From positions 1 through 8,050 of the forward strand of contig DGQF01000062.1 of the NCBI GenBank assembly GCA_002389675.1: DNA of 8,050 nt. The letters run 5' to 3'. Source of the DNA: Gammaproteobacteria bacterium UBA4421. Lineage in GTDB: Bacteria > Pseudomonadota > Gammaproteobacteria > Pseudomonadales > Azotimanducaceae. Both the position numbers and the translations under genes were made by a program. Shown in pieces: positions 1 to 6,461 of the stretch. Below the pieces are notes generated by a model. It was not told the origin of the DNA. It did not search any database and was given only the letters and a program-made list of their open reading frames with translations. Within the stretch, counting starts at the first letter, position 1; each line of letters starts with the position of its first letter.

Positions 1-15
1 CGGTCCTAGAATTTC

Positions 16-21
16 AGGTGG
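16..21 (+). promoter_or_regulatory. Ribosome binding site deciding the first gene's start
   Basis: AGGTGG lies six bases before the ATG at 28. It overlaps the alternative in-frame GTG at 22, so the ATG is the better start. Confidence 0.55.
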
Positions 22-27
22 GTGTCC

Positions 28-525
28 ATGCATAAGTTACTGCAGCTCAGTGTTCGTCGAATGATTCAGGTGACGGTGTTCATTTTTCTGGTTCAAGGGC
101 ATGCGTATGCCGATCATTCGCAGCAACCAAATGACGCCAAGACGCAAGCTGCGATTACTTCGGCGGAACTGGTTTTGGACGAGTTTATGCGTGCTTTTAA
201 TGCCACAGACGTGTCAGCCTGGGCCGATACGTTGCTATTCCCGCATGTTCGGGTTGCCAGTGGGGCGGTGGTGGTTGTTCCCGATAAGCAATCATTTGTT
301 GCGCAAACCGATATGATGAACTTTGCCCGGGTCAACAACTGGGCGCGCAGCGAGTGGGATAGCATTGAGGTTGTTCAGGCTGACCCTGAGAAAGTTCACT
401 TTAAAGTTCAATTCTCGCGATTTAACCCTGCCGGTCAGCGGTATGCCTCATTCGATTCACTTTATATCGTGCAGAAGGTCGACGATGTTTGGGGAATACG
501 GGCCCGCTCAAGTTTTGCGCCTTAA
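28..525 (+). CDS. Exported SnoaL/NTF2-like protein of unknown function
   Basis: This is a 165-residue protein with an apparent Sec signal peptide: basic residues K3, R10 and R11, then a hydrophobic stretch (about 13-24), and a likely signal peptidase I site after AYA (residues 26-28). The mature part begins with a helix (ELVLDEFMRAFNATD) followed by 'FPHVRVASG' and alternating strands, the pattern of the SnoaL/NTF2-like (DUF4440-type) cone fold. It is therefore predicted to be a small periplasmic protein with a ligand-binding pocket; no catalytic residue can be assigned and the substrate is unknown. I chose the ATG at 28 because AGGTGG (16-21) sits six bases upstream; an in-frame GTG at 22 overlaps that site. 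The GNAT gene follows 73 bases downstream. The fold call is by pattern only. Confidence 0.75.
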   Translation: MHKLLQLSVRRMIQVTVFIFLVQGHAYADHSQQPNDAKTQAAITSAELVLDEFMRAFNATDVSAWADTLLFPHVRVASGAVVVVPDKQSFVAQTDMMNFARVNNWARSEWDSIEVVQADPEKVHFKVQFSRFNPAGQRYASFDSLYIVQKVDDVWGIRARSSFAP

Positions 526-537
526 TAGGTGTTTGAG

Positions 538-579
538 AACCGCTGGGAAAAACATGCTTTGTAGATCTTGAAGCGGGTT
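538..579 (+). terminator. Weak candidate hairpin after the SnoaL-like gene
   Basis: AACCGCT (538-544) can pair with AGCGGGTT (572-579) leaving one bulged G, with a 27-base loop, and T-rich sequence (TGTTTTG) follows. The long loop makes this a poor intrinsic terminator, and the next gene starts 20 bases on, so read-through is quite possible. Confidence 0.2.
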
Positions 580-598
580 TGTTTTGTACAGATGACGG

Positions 599-1006
599 AT
601 GATTAAAATTCAATTGATGAACTTCCGAGAAATAGAAATTTTTCGCCCTTATGACCACGGCGCTCTGGAAGAAGCGCTCTGCCACGAAGGTTTTCCGGAG
701 TGGCAAGTGCACGAGTGGCTTGCCGCTGAAATGGTTCGGGTTGCAAAGCGGCACGAGGAGGTGCTGGCACTGTATTCGATGGATCCTGGCGATGGCATAT
801 GCTACCTCCTGCATGGTGTTTTAGTGGTTCCGAAGTGCCGCCAACAGGGTCTTGGTCGCTGGCTGATGGGCCATGCAATTGGCGTAGCCGAGTCCAAAGG
901 CGCGCGTCGTTTGCGCCTAACAACGACAAAAAATAAAGGTTTTTTCTTCGCGTCAGGCTTTGCGCAGAAGGGTAATGAAGCGCTGTTCGAGTTGATTCCG
1001 GAATAA
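599..1006 (+). CDS. GNAT-family N-acetyltransferase
   Basis: This is a 135-residue protein with the GNAT fold signature. Strand beta4 (VLVVP, 74-78) leads into the acetyl-CoA pyrophosphate-binding loop R81-Q-Q-G84-L-G86, matching the R/Q-x-x-G-x-G/A motif, followed by a helix (RWLMGHAIGVAESKG). The later 'NKGFFFASGF' (112-121) is the usual motif B region that contacts the pantetheine arm. The fold predicts transfer of an acetyl group from acetyl-CoA to an amine; the acceptor (small molecule, protein N-terminus or lysine) cannot be told. The length suits a single-domain GNAT. No strong ribosome binding site precedes the ATG at 599, and an in-frame ATG at 617 (residue 7) is possible. The next gene begins 47 bases downstream on the same strand. 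Confidence 0.88.
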   Translation: MIKIQLMNFREIEIFRPYDHGALEEALCHEGFPEWQVHEWLAAEMVRVAKRHEEVLALYSMDPGDGICYLLHGVLVVPKCRQQGLGRWLMGHAIGVAESKGARRLRLTTTKNKGFFFASGFAQKGNEALFELIPE

Positions 1007-1040
1007 CCCTATTGTTAACTGAAGCGACCACCCAGAGATC

Positions 1041-1046
1041 GAGGAG
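1041..1046 (+). promoter_or_regulatory. Strong ribosome binding site for the CMD-family gene
   Basis: GAGGAG lies seven bases before the ATG at 1054, fixing that start. Confidence 0.75.
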
Positions 1047-1053
1047 ACAATAA

Positions 1054-1644
1054 ATGGCACGCTTGGAACAGATTAAAGCTGAAGATTGGCCGGACGAGTT
1101 GAAGGCCATGATTAAACCAGAATTGCTGACCGATCTTGAACAAGGGCTGATGCGTTATTTTGCACATGCGCCTGCCTTGGTTTCAGGCTTGGCAGCGTTC
1201 TCCGGTGGTCTGAAACTCAATCGAACGTTGTCGGAGCGTTTAGTGGAGTTGGTGCGATTGCGTATTGCGTTTTTCAACCAATGTCGCAGTTGCATGGCTA
1301 TTCGCTACACCGATGCGATTGATGACGGTTTGACCGAGGATTTGGTTTGCTCGTTGGAGCGCCCTGAGGATGCTGAAAATTTGGATGAAGCGGAAAAAGC
1401 CGCAATTCATTTTGGCGAATTGATGGCGACTGATCATTTGCGCATTGACGACAATATTTATGCGGAGTTAAAAAAGCATTATAGCTCCGCGCAGATTGTT
1501 GAGTTGGGGATGATCTGTGCTTTTTTTGTTGGATTTGGTCGTCTGGCGGCGACTTTTAATATGGTTGACGAATTACCAGAAGCCTTTAAAGACAATGCTC
1601 AGGCGCTTTCTCCTTGGGGTAATGAGGCGATTGTGGTGCGTTAA
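1054..1644 (+). CDS. Carboxymuconolactone decarboxylase (CMD)/AhpD-family protein with CxxC
   Basis: This 196-residue, mostly helical protein carries the CMD/AhpD core 'LSERLVELVRLRIAFFNQCRSC' at residues 59-80. The redox pair is C77 and C80, and E65 falls where AhpD has its active-site glutamate (12 residues before the first cysteine). The usual CxxCxxxH histidine is Arg84 here. In this family the CxxC usually supports alkylhydroperoxidase-type thiol chemistry, while cysteine-less relatives are gamma-carboxymuconolactone decarboxylases, so a redox role is likelier than decarboxylation. The arginine suggests a subfamily with altered proton relay, and the substrate is unknown. Start is firm (GAGGAG at 1041-1046). 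No signal peptide, so it should be cytoplasmic. It faces the isomerase gene convergently, 17 bases apart. Family call is firm; function is not. Confidence 0.9.
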   Translation: MARLEQIKAEDWPDELKAMIKPELLTDLEQGLMRYFAHAPALVSGLAAFSGGLKLNRTLSERLVELVRLRIAFFNQCRSCMAIRYTDAIDDGLTEDLVCSLERPEDAENLDEAEKAAIHFGELMATDHLRIDDNIYAELKKHYSSAQIVELGMICAFFVGFGRLAATFNMVDELPEAFKDNAQALSPWGNEAIVVR

Positions 1645-1651
1645 TGCGCGC

Positions 1652-1667
1652 CGCTAAATGTTTAGCG
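1652..1667. repeat. Perfect inverted repeat between convergent genes
   Basis: CGCTAAA-TG-TTTAGCG is a 7-bp perfect palindrome with a two-base centre. It covers the stop codon of the isomerase gene (1662-1664) and starts eight bases after the CMD stop. Its placement suits a bidirectional 3'-end hairpin, but no T tract follows on either strand, so I do not call a terminator. Confidence 0.5.
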
Positions 1668-2267
1668 AGGCTCGTTGTCTGTTCTTGCGGCTCGCCCCAG
1701 GTAGCCGCCGTGGTGGCGTAAGCCATAGTCTTCCTTGCTCACCCCTTTGGCCTCCATTAGGGCTAGAGCAATTGCATCGCTGATTGCGAGCATAACAGCC
1801 ATGGATGCACTCGGCGTTAGGCCCAGCGGGCAAGGCTCCTCTATGATGCCCATGTCCAGAACAAAGTCCGATTGTGTGCGCAGCTCGGATTGCGGATGAG
1901 AGGTGACTCCGATGATGGTCTCAACGCCAAGGTGGCGGGAGAGCTCAAGTATTTCGATCACCTCACGGCTTTTGCCGCTGGTTGAAAAGGCAATCATCAC
2001 ATCTTTTTGTCCTATCAACCCGAGGTCGCCATGTGCGGCCTCTGCCGGATGAATGAAGTCGGCCGGTGTTGCGGTTGAGCACAAAGTGGCGGCAAATTTT
2101 TTGGCGATATATCCGGCTTTGCCGATTCCGGTTGTGATGATTTTTCCTTGGCAGTTTTTTAATGTATGTACGGCTTGGACAAATTCATCGGTGATATCAA
2201 GCGCAGCGATGGCCCTGGCTTCTGCCGTCAGCACGGCTTGCATACGCTCTTTGATGTCCAATAGCAT
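1662..2267 (-). CDS. KdsD/GutQ-type SIS-domain sugar-phosphate isomerase without CBS domains
   Basis: This 201-residue protein is a SIS domain of the KpsF/GutQ/KdsD family, which interconverts D-arabinose 5-phosphate and D-ribulose 5-phosphate for Kdo synthesis. Hallmarks are 'TGIGKAG' (46-52), 'FIHPAEAAHGDLG' (71-83), 'STSGKSRE' (95-102) and 'EEPCPLGLTPSAS' (143-155). Aligning by eye to E. coli KdsD, the catalytic K59, H88, E111, E152 and H193 map to K50, H79, E102, E144 and H185, all present. The usual 'SHPGG' is 'RHHGG'. Full-length KdsD is about 328 residues with two C-terminal CBS domains; here the protein stops right after the SIS domain. The ATG at 2267 fits the family N-terminus; a TTG at 2312 and an ATG at 2243 are alternatives. 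It is divergent from the hexosaminidase gene, which may mean a sugar substrate other than arabinose 5-phosphate; that is inference. Confidence 0.9.
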   Translation of the reverse strand: MLLDIKERMQAVLTAEARAIAALDITDEFVQAVHTLKNCQGKIITTGIGKAGYIAKKFAATLCSTATPADFIHPAEAAHGDLGLIGQKDVMIAFSTSGKSREVIEILELSRHLGVETIIGVTSHPQSELRTQSDFVLDMGIIEEPCPLGLTPSASMAVMLAISDAIALALMEAKGVSKEDYGLRHHGGYLGRAARTDNEPR

Positions 2268-2326
2268 TCCCCAGTGATTGATTGCAGGTACGATGTTGGC
2301 ACGACAGGGCAAACGAAAACAACCGC

Positions 2327-2333
2327 AGGAGGT
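2327..2333 (+). promoter_or_regulatory. Near-perfect Shine-Dalgarno for the hexosaminidase
   Basis: AGGAGGT lies ten bases before the ATG at 2344 and seven bases before an in-frame TTG at 2341. It excludes the far upstream in-frame start at 2278. The TTG is a real alternative because its spacing is better. Confidence 0.8.
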
Positions 2334-2343
2334 GGATAGATTG

Positions 2344-4335
2344 ATGAAGCATAAACAGCAGTGGTTTAAACGCTTGATTCCGCAACCACAGACTGTTCGG
2401 TGGATGGCAGCATCGCCTCAGGCTGAGCCCGAGAGCGTGCGTGGTGCGACCCACATCGTTTGGACAGATTGTGAAGATCCGCGGGTTGCGGCGCGCTTGG
2501 AGATGTTGTTCGGCGATGTGCGCTTGGGGCAGGTGCGTATTGAACTATTGGAAGTCAGTCCCCGCTATCCCCAATTCGGGGACGATGAAAGCTATGCGAT
2601 AAAGATTGATCCCCATGGTGTGGTACTGAGTGCGCCGACGACCTGGGGAGCTCTGTATGCCGTCACGAGTCTTTGGATGCTCTACTGCGATGGAGGGTGG
2701 CCGTCGAAGCCGTTGAGTGTTTCTGATGAGCCGCGTTTTGGTTGGCGAGGTCTGCTGATTGATGTCGCGCGTCACTTTATCTCGTTAGAGCGCTTGTTGT
2801 CGGTCGTCGAAGGTATGGCGCGGTTGAAGATGAACGTCTTACATCTGCATCTGACGGATGACCAAGCCTTTCGTTTGCCCAGTGCAGCGTTCAAGAAACT
2901 GACAACAACGCCTGGTTATTCGGTGGCGCAATTGCGTCATTTGGTAGAATTTGCGGCAGCGCGGGGAGTGCGAGTTGTGCCCGAGTTAGATATGCCGGGT
3001 CATGTGAACAGCTGGCTTGAGCATTACCCTGAATGGGGTCTGGCACGCGTGGCACGCACAGATAAATTTGGAGTGCATAAAGCCTGTTTAAATCCGGTAA
3101 GCGAGGTGGTTTATGCAGCGATCGACCAATTATTAGGTGATCTGACGGATATATTTGTTGATAGATATGTGCATATCGGGGGGGATGAGGTGCATCCGGC
3201 TTGGTGGTCGGAAGATCTCGATGTCCAGCAGTTCATGGAGGAGCAAAAGCTGCCGGATATCGTCGCTTTGCAGGCTTATTTCAATCGTCGGGTCTCATCC
3301 TTGGTGGCGGCGCATGATCGGCAAGTCGTAGGCTGGGATGAGGTTTTACACGCCCAGATGCCATCAATGCTGGTGCAAAATTGGCGAGGTGCCACCACGC
3401 GAGATCGAGTGCTTGAAAAAGGATTAAACGTGCTGGTATCGGCGGGATATTACTTGGACTTATTTTACCCTGCTGAGTTCCACTACAGTTATGAGCCAGA
3501 GGCCAAACAAGATCAATTGATCCAGTATGAAGACGGTCTGCGAAAAGATATCCGACTTGAGCACGTGGCTCGAGGTATCGCATGGACCGACCATTGGCGA
3601 GCGGATGCGGTTGACCTGGAGTTGGCGCCACGGCCTTTGTCGCGTGTGCTTGGCGGCGAAGCGTGTCTATGGTCTGAATTGGTTGATGATACAAACCTAG
3701 AGACGCGTTTGTGGTCGCGCTTGCCAGCCATTGCGGAGCGGCTTTGGTCGGCAAAGGATGTGTGTGATGTCGACGATTTTTATCGTCGCCTGTCATTTTG
3801 TGTCCAGCTGCCGGGATTTGAACTGGATGAACGCCAGCATCGCGCATTATCTCAGATAGGTTTAAACGCAATGCAAATAAGGCAGGCTATGTTTTTAGAG
3901 CCGGTTAAGTGGTACGCAAGGCTGCTTGGCGATCAGGCCCTCAGTGCGCGTTTGCGTGGCCAGGAAATGCCCCAAGCAAGGCCCTACAATACATTGACGC
4001 GGCTGAATAAAATTGTCGATCATATTTCACCAGAAAGTTTATCTGCGCGATCTATTGAAGATCTATCGGTCGAGCAGTTGCTTGGTTTAGTGCGTGATTG
4101 GGTTGAGATCAACCCCGCGGGTTGGCCGGTTGATGCGCAGGCTGCGGTGTCCGCTTTGCGCTGCACTGGGGAGACATTAGCCGAATTTTTACACCAAATT
4201 CAGATCAAGCCCACCGGTTCACAGCAGGTTTCGGCGCGCTTGGAGGACCTTTATGGACCGCATGGTGAATATATGCTGGCGGTTATTCCTAGTTTGTTGA
4301 AGTGGCTTGAAAATGCATCTGCAAAAATTCGCTGA
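2344..4335 (+). CDS. Family GH20 beta-N-acetylhexosaminidase, apparently cytoplasmic
   Basis: This 663-residue enzyme removes terminal beta-linked GlcNAc or GalNAc from oligosaccharides. After an N-terminal GH20b-like domain (about 1-125) comes the TIM barrel (about 130-470). The catalytic Asp-Glu pair of substrate-assisted catalysis is D281-E282 in 'HIGGDE'. Other pocket residues match Streptomyces plicatus Hex by eye: R135 in 'WRGLLIDVARHF', D216 and H220 in 'PELDMPGH', W331 in 'GWDEV', W347 in 'QNWRG', Y370 and D372 in 'YYLD', W443 and E445 in 'LWSE'. The N-terminus (MKHKQQWFKRL) has no hydrophobic stretch, so it should act in the cytoplasm on imported oligosaccharides, unlike the many secreted GH20 enzymes. 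About 170 helical-looking C-terminal residues follow the barrel; I do not recognise them. Its 3' end overlaps the kinase gene by 23 bases, so the two are probably co-translated. Confidence 0.95.
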   Translation: MKHKQQWFKRLIPQPQTVRWMAASPQAEPESVRGATHIVWTDCEDPRVAARLEMLFGDVRLGQVRIELLEVSPRYPQFGDDESYAIKIDPHGVVLSAPTTWGALYAVTSLWMLYCDGGWPSKPLSVSDEPRFGWRGLLIDVARHFISLERLLSVVEGMARLKMNVLHLHLTDDQAFRLPSAAFKKLTTTPGYSVAQLRHLVEFAAARGVRVVPELDMPGHVNSWLEHYPEWGLARVARTDKFGVHKACLNPVSEVVYAAIDQLLGDLTDIFVDRYVHIGGDEVHPAWWSEDLDVQQFMEEQKLPDIVALQAYFNRRVSSLVAAHDRQVVGWDEVLHAQMPSMLVQNWRGATTRDRVLEKGLNVLVSAGYYLDLFYPAEFHYSYEPEAKQDQLIQYEDGLRKDIRLEHVARGIAWTDHWRADAVDLELAPRPLSRVLGGEACLWSELVDDTNLETRLWSRLPAIAERLWSAKDVCDVDDFYRRLSFCVQLPGFELDERQHRALSQIGLNAMQIRQAMFLEPVKWYARLLGDQALSARLRGQEMPQARPYNTLTRLNKIVDHISPESLSARSIEDLSVEQLLGLVRDWVEINPAGWPVDAQAAVSALRCTGETLAEFLHQIQIKPTGSQQVSARLEDLYGPHGEYMLAVIPSLLKWLENASAKIR

Positions 4336-5293
4336 GCGGGCAATTGAAAGTTGGTTTGACCGCGCTCGGTTGCAACGGTTAGGTCGAGGTCATATTCACG
4401 ATACTTACAGCGTGCAGGCGCAAGCTGGCCGTTTTGTATTACAGAGAGTCAACTGTGGCGTATTCAAAGATCCGTTGCAGCTGACCGCGCAAATTCAGCG
4501 TGTATTGCGGCATTGGTCTGCACAAGCAGATTATCGCGTGCCAATGCTTTGTCCCACAAAAGACGGATTTTTTTGCCCGCTGGTTGACGGGCACTACTGG
4601 CGTCTTTGGTCCTATATAGAGCCTTCAGTTGTTGTTGATCCCATTGAAAACGTCGCACAAGCTGAACGTGCGGGTATTGCATTCGCCAAATTCCAGGTGT
4701 GCCTGTCCTCATTAACAGGTCCTCAGCTTCAGCCCGCAATTCCAGATTTCTTTCAACTGCAGCAATATTTAGACGCCTATGATGCTGTTTCGGTTAGGTC
4801 GCCCGGTGATCTTAATGGTTTGATTAATTTTCATAGAGAGCGCTTTCACCGGTTGGAGAGCGTGAACACGCCGATACACGGTGACTGCAAAATCGACAAT
4901 ATTCTTTTTAACGCGCAGCGCACCGAAGTTATGGCGATTATTGATTTTGACACGGTGATGTATGGCCATTGGGCGTGGGATTTTGGTGATTTGATGCGCT
5001 CGATTTATTTTTCTCGCGCAGGCATCGATGCGGAAATTTTTTGGGCCTGCCTCAAGGGTTTTGCGCGCGTGCAAACAAAAGTTAATGTCAGTGATGCCGT
5101 CGCAGCGCCGGGCTTTGTTGCCTTTATGCTGGGGGTGAGATTTCTAACAGATCACATCAGTGGTGATCAATATTTTAAAGTTGATCAACGCGGCGACAAT
5201 CTCTTGCGCGCGCGGGAGCAGTTCGAACTCTTTGCAAGTTTGCAGGCACATCGAGAGATTTTGCTAGCAGCCGCCGAAGCTGCGTTAAGGTAG
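4313..5293 (+). CDS. NahK-like N-acetylhexosamine 1-kinase (APH-fold phosphotransferase)
   Basis: This 326-residue kinase has the aminoglycoside-phosphotransferase fold: a nucleotide-binding start 'LGRGHIHDTY' (23-32), 'RFVLQRVNCGVF' (40-51), the catalytic loop H189-G-D191 through N196, and metal-binding D211 in 'AIIDFDT'. From memory, the same segments occur in Bifidobacterium NahK ('GHINTTY', 'YILQRMNTGIF', 'HNDTKLNNIL', 'AIIDLDT', 'GMRFLADYLEGD'), which phosphorylates GlcNAc and GalNAc at C1. Here 'GVRFLTDHISGD' matches the last. Resemblance to NahK is closer than to antibiotic-resistance or MurNAc (AmgK) kinases. It would take the sugar released by the hexosaminidase whose gene it overlaps by 23 bases and feed a nucleotide-sugar pyrophosphorylase not present here. 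I chose the ATG at 4313; a TTG at 4307 is in frame. Substrate and phosphorylation position are inferred, and homoserine or choline kinases share the fold. Confidence 0.85.
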   Translation: MHLQKFAERAIESWFDRARLQRLGRGHIHDTYSVQAQAGRFVLQRVNCGVFKDPLQLTAQIQRVLRHWSAQADYRVPMLCPTKDGFFCPLVDGHYWRLWSYIEPSVVVDPIENVAQAERAGIAFAKFQVCLSSLTGPQLQPAIPDFFQLQQYLDAYDAVSVRSPGDLNGLINFHRERFHRLESVNTPIHGDCKIDNILFNAQRTEVMAIIDFDTVMYGHWAWDFGDLMRSIYFSRAGIDAEIFWACLKGFARVQTKVNVSDAVAAPGFVAFMLGVRFLTDHISGDQYFKVDQRGDNLLRAREQFELFASLQAHREILLAAAEAALR

Positions 5294-5551
5294 AACCAGA
5301 TTAACCAGCAGGACGATGGCGAGCACAAAACAGACCGTAAAAGCGATGCCCATAGCAATGAATTGTTCGGCCTTGCCGCGTGAAAAGTCACGGGCTCTAT
5401 TTTTCTTCGACTGGACACCTATGGCCGCGGCGAAGGTACTGGTAAGGAGCTGCCAGAACGTTAGCGGTGTGTTGTTGGATTTTTTTTGATTTTCCATAAA
5501 GAGCTCAATCGCTGTTGTGTCGGTTTTTTCAGTTGCGTTAGCTGTACTCAT
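5285..5551 (-). CDS. DUF2970-family small membrane protein
   Basis: This 88-residue protein has a polar N-terminal tail (1-29), then the DUF2970 signature: 'FWQLLTSTFAAAIGVQSKKNRARDF' across 32-56 with 'GVQS.KNR.RDF' as its core, and one hydrophobic transmembrane helix at about 64-86 reaching almost the C-terminus. DUF2970 proteins occur in beta- and gammaproteobacteria and have no established function; this one should be a single-pass inner-membrane protein. The start ATG at 5551 overlaps the end of the oxygenase gene by 14 bases, and with no clear ribosome binding site translation probably depends on coupling. An ATG at residue 19 is an alternative start. Its stop interlocks with the kinase stop from the other strand (9-base overlap). 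Confidence 0.88.
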   Translation of the reverse strand: MSTANATEKTDTTAIELFMENQKKSNNTPLTFWQLLTSTFAAAIGVQSKKNRARDFSRGKAEQFIAMGIAFTVCFVLAIVLLVNLVLP

Positions 5552-6461
5552 TTTCGATGCGTGTCAACCAATAGTCGGCATCAAAGGTCTCGTCGCCACT
5601 GATGTAACGCCAAAAGTGTATTCTTCTGATAAATTCTAATCGTTGCGTGTCCGCTTCAAACCACGGCTCCGGGGTGGTTAATATAGTGGCCAAGTGATCG
5701 GGTGACGCTGCATTTTTTGTCCAGAAAATTGGCCTAGATTGTTCCGATAATGGATCGCGATGACGGTCCCACAAATTTTCTTGTTTTTGTCTTGGACAAA
5801 GGCGGATTTTAAAGAGATATCTTAGTGCATCGGACTCGTTTAGTCCGCCACCGTGCCAGAGCCCCATGTGGAAAAGCAAAACGGTTCCGGCGCGACAGAC
5901 AACATGCTGTTGCCCACGTATATTCTGATATCGGGCCAGTGCCGCTTCTGATACCAGACGAAATTGGCTTCCGGGAATGAATCTAGTTCCACCCATCGCT
6001 GGGGTGATATCGTGTGGAAAGTAAAACAGCTGCACATCAAAAGCTTGGCGCGGATCAATGGTTGAATCTTGATGGGTGGGCTGCGCTTGCGGCTGTTTTG
6101 ATGTGGCCGTATAAAAGCGAGGCGGGAAGGTAACGTGTAAAAAGTGATGATCCACCGCGGGGTTACTGCCAACCAGGCTTTGGATAGCGCCTTTAATCTG
6201 TGGAACCTCAATTAGGTTGGCTATGGCACTTGTCTTTGGGTAAGCCTCATCTAGCGGTGTGCCGGGATCAACTGTTGGGACCGAACCTGAATCCATGATA
6301 GAGCGGTAATGACCGGCGAGGTTATCGTTTGATGTAGAGACCGCTCCAATGTCTTCAAGGAACTGTTTATTGATGTGCTCGGGCACGACGGCATCGAAGC
6401 GAAGGAATCCGCGCGCGGCAAATTCAGCCATTTGGCGAGTACTGAGCTTTGGCGCATTCAT
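5538..6461 (-). CDS. Phytanoyl-CoA dioxygenase (PhyH)-like Fe(II)/2-oxoglutarate oxygenase
   Basis: This protein of 307 residues has the facial triad of non-haem iron oxygenases: H130-Q-D132 in 'PTHQDS' and distal H203 in 'LWHGGG', with R214 eleven residues later positioned to bind the 2-oxoglutarate carboxylate. 'FYFPHDITPAMGGTRFIPGSQF' (147-168) is the typical PhyH segment after the HxD. The family hydroxylates small molecules, lipids or natural products using O2 and 2-oxoglutarate; the substrate cannot be deduced. The C-terminal ~90 residues are rich in tryptophan and charged residues and extend past the core. I place the start at 6461, where ATG overlaps the preceding stop as ATGA; an in-frame ATG at 6479 adds six residues. 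It is the middle gene of a three-gene coupled operon, so the partner proteins may help define its substrate. Cytoplasmic, no signal peptide. Confidence 0.88.
   Translation of the reverse strand: MNAPKLSTRQMAEFAARGFLRFDAVVPEHINKQFLEDIGAVSTSNDNLAGHYRSIMDSGSVPTVDPGTPLDEAYPKTSAIANLIEVPQIKGAIQSLVGSNPAVDHHFLHVTFPPRFYTATSKQPQAQPTHQDSTIDPRQAFDVQLFYFPHDITPAMGGTRFIPGSQFRLVSEAALARYQNIRGQQHVVCRAGTVLLFHMGLWHGGGLNESDALRYLFKIRLCPRQKQENLWDRHRDPLSEQSRPIFWTKNAASPDHLATILTTPEPWFEADTQRLEFIRRIHFWRYISGDETFDADYWLTRIENEYS

Noticed and set aside
603..1109. 168-codon minus-strand open frame across the GNAT gene
   Set aside because: It overlaps the GNAT gene and the start of the CMD gene, both with recognisable motifs. 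Its own translation shows no domain or plausible start site.
2278..2343. Longer hexosaminidase start adding 22 residues from 2278
   Set aside because: The near-perfect AGGAGGT at 2327-2333 lies inside this extension and points to 2341 or 2344. The extra residues are not GH20-like and would run almost to the divergent isomerase start.
3281..3871. Long open frame of 196 codons on the minus strand inside the hexosaminidase gene
   Set aside because: Its translation is low-complexity and rich in His, Pro and Arg, matches no family pattern, and lies antisense to a clear GH20 gene with a full set of active-site residues.
4313..5293. Aminoglycoside resistance gene
   Set aside because: The APH fold is shared by many kinases. 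Motifs outside the catalytic loop match NahK, and the coupled hexosaminidase gene points to sugar metabolism.
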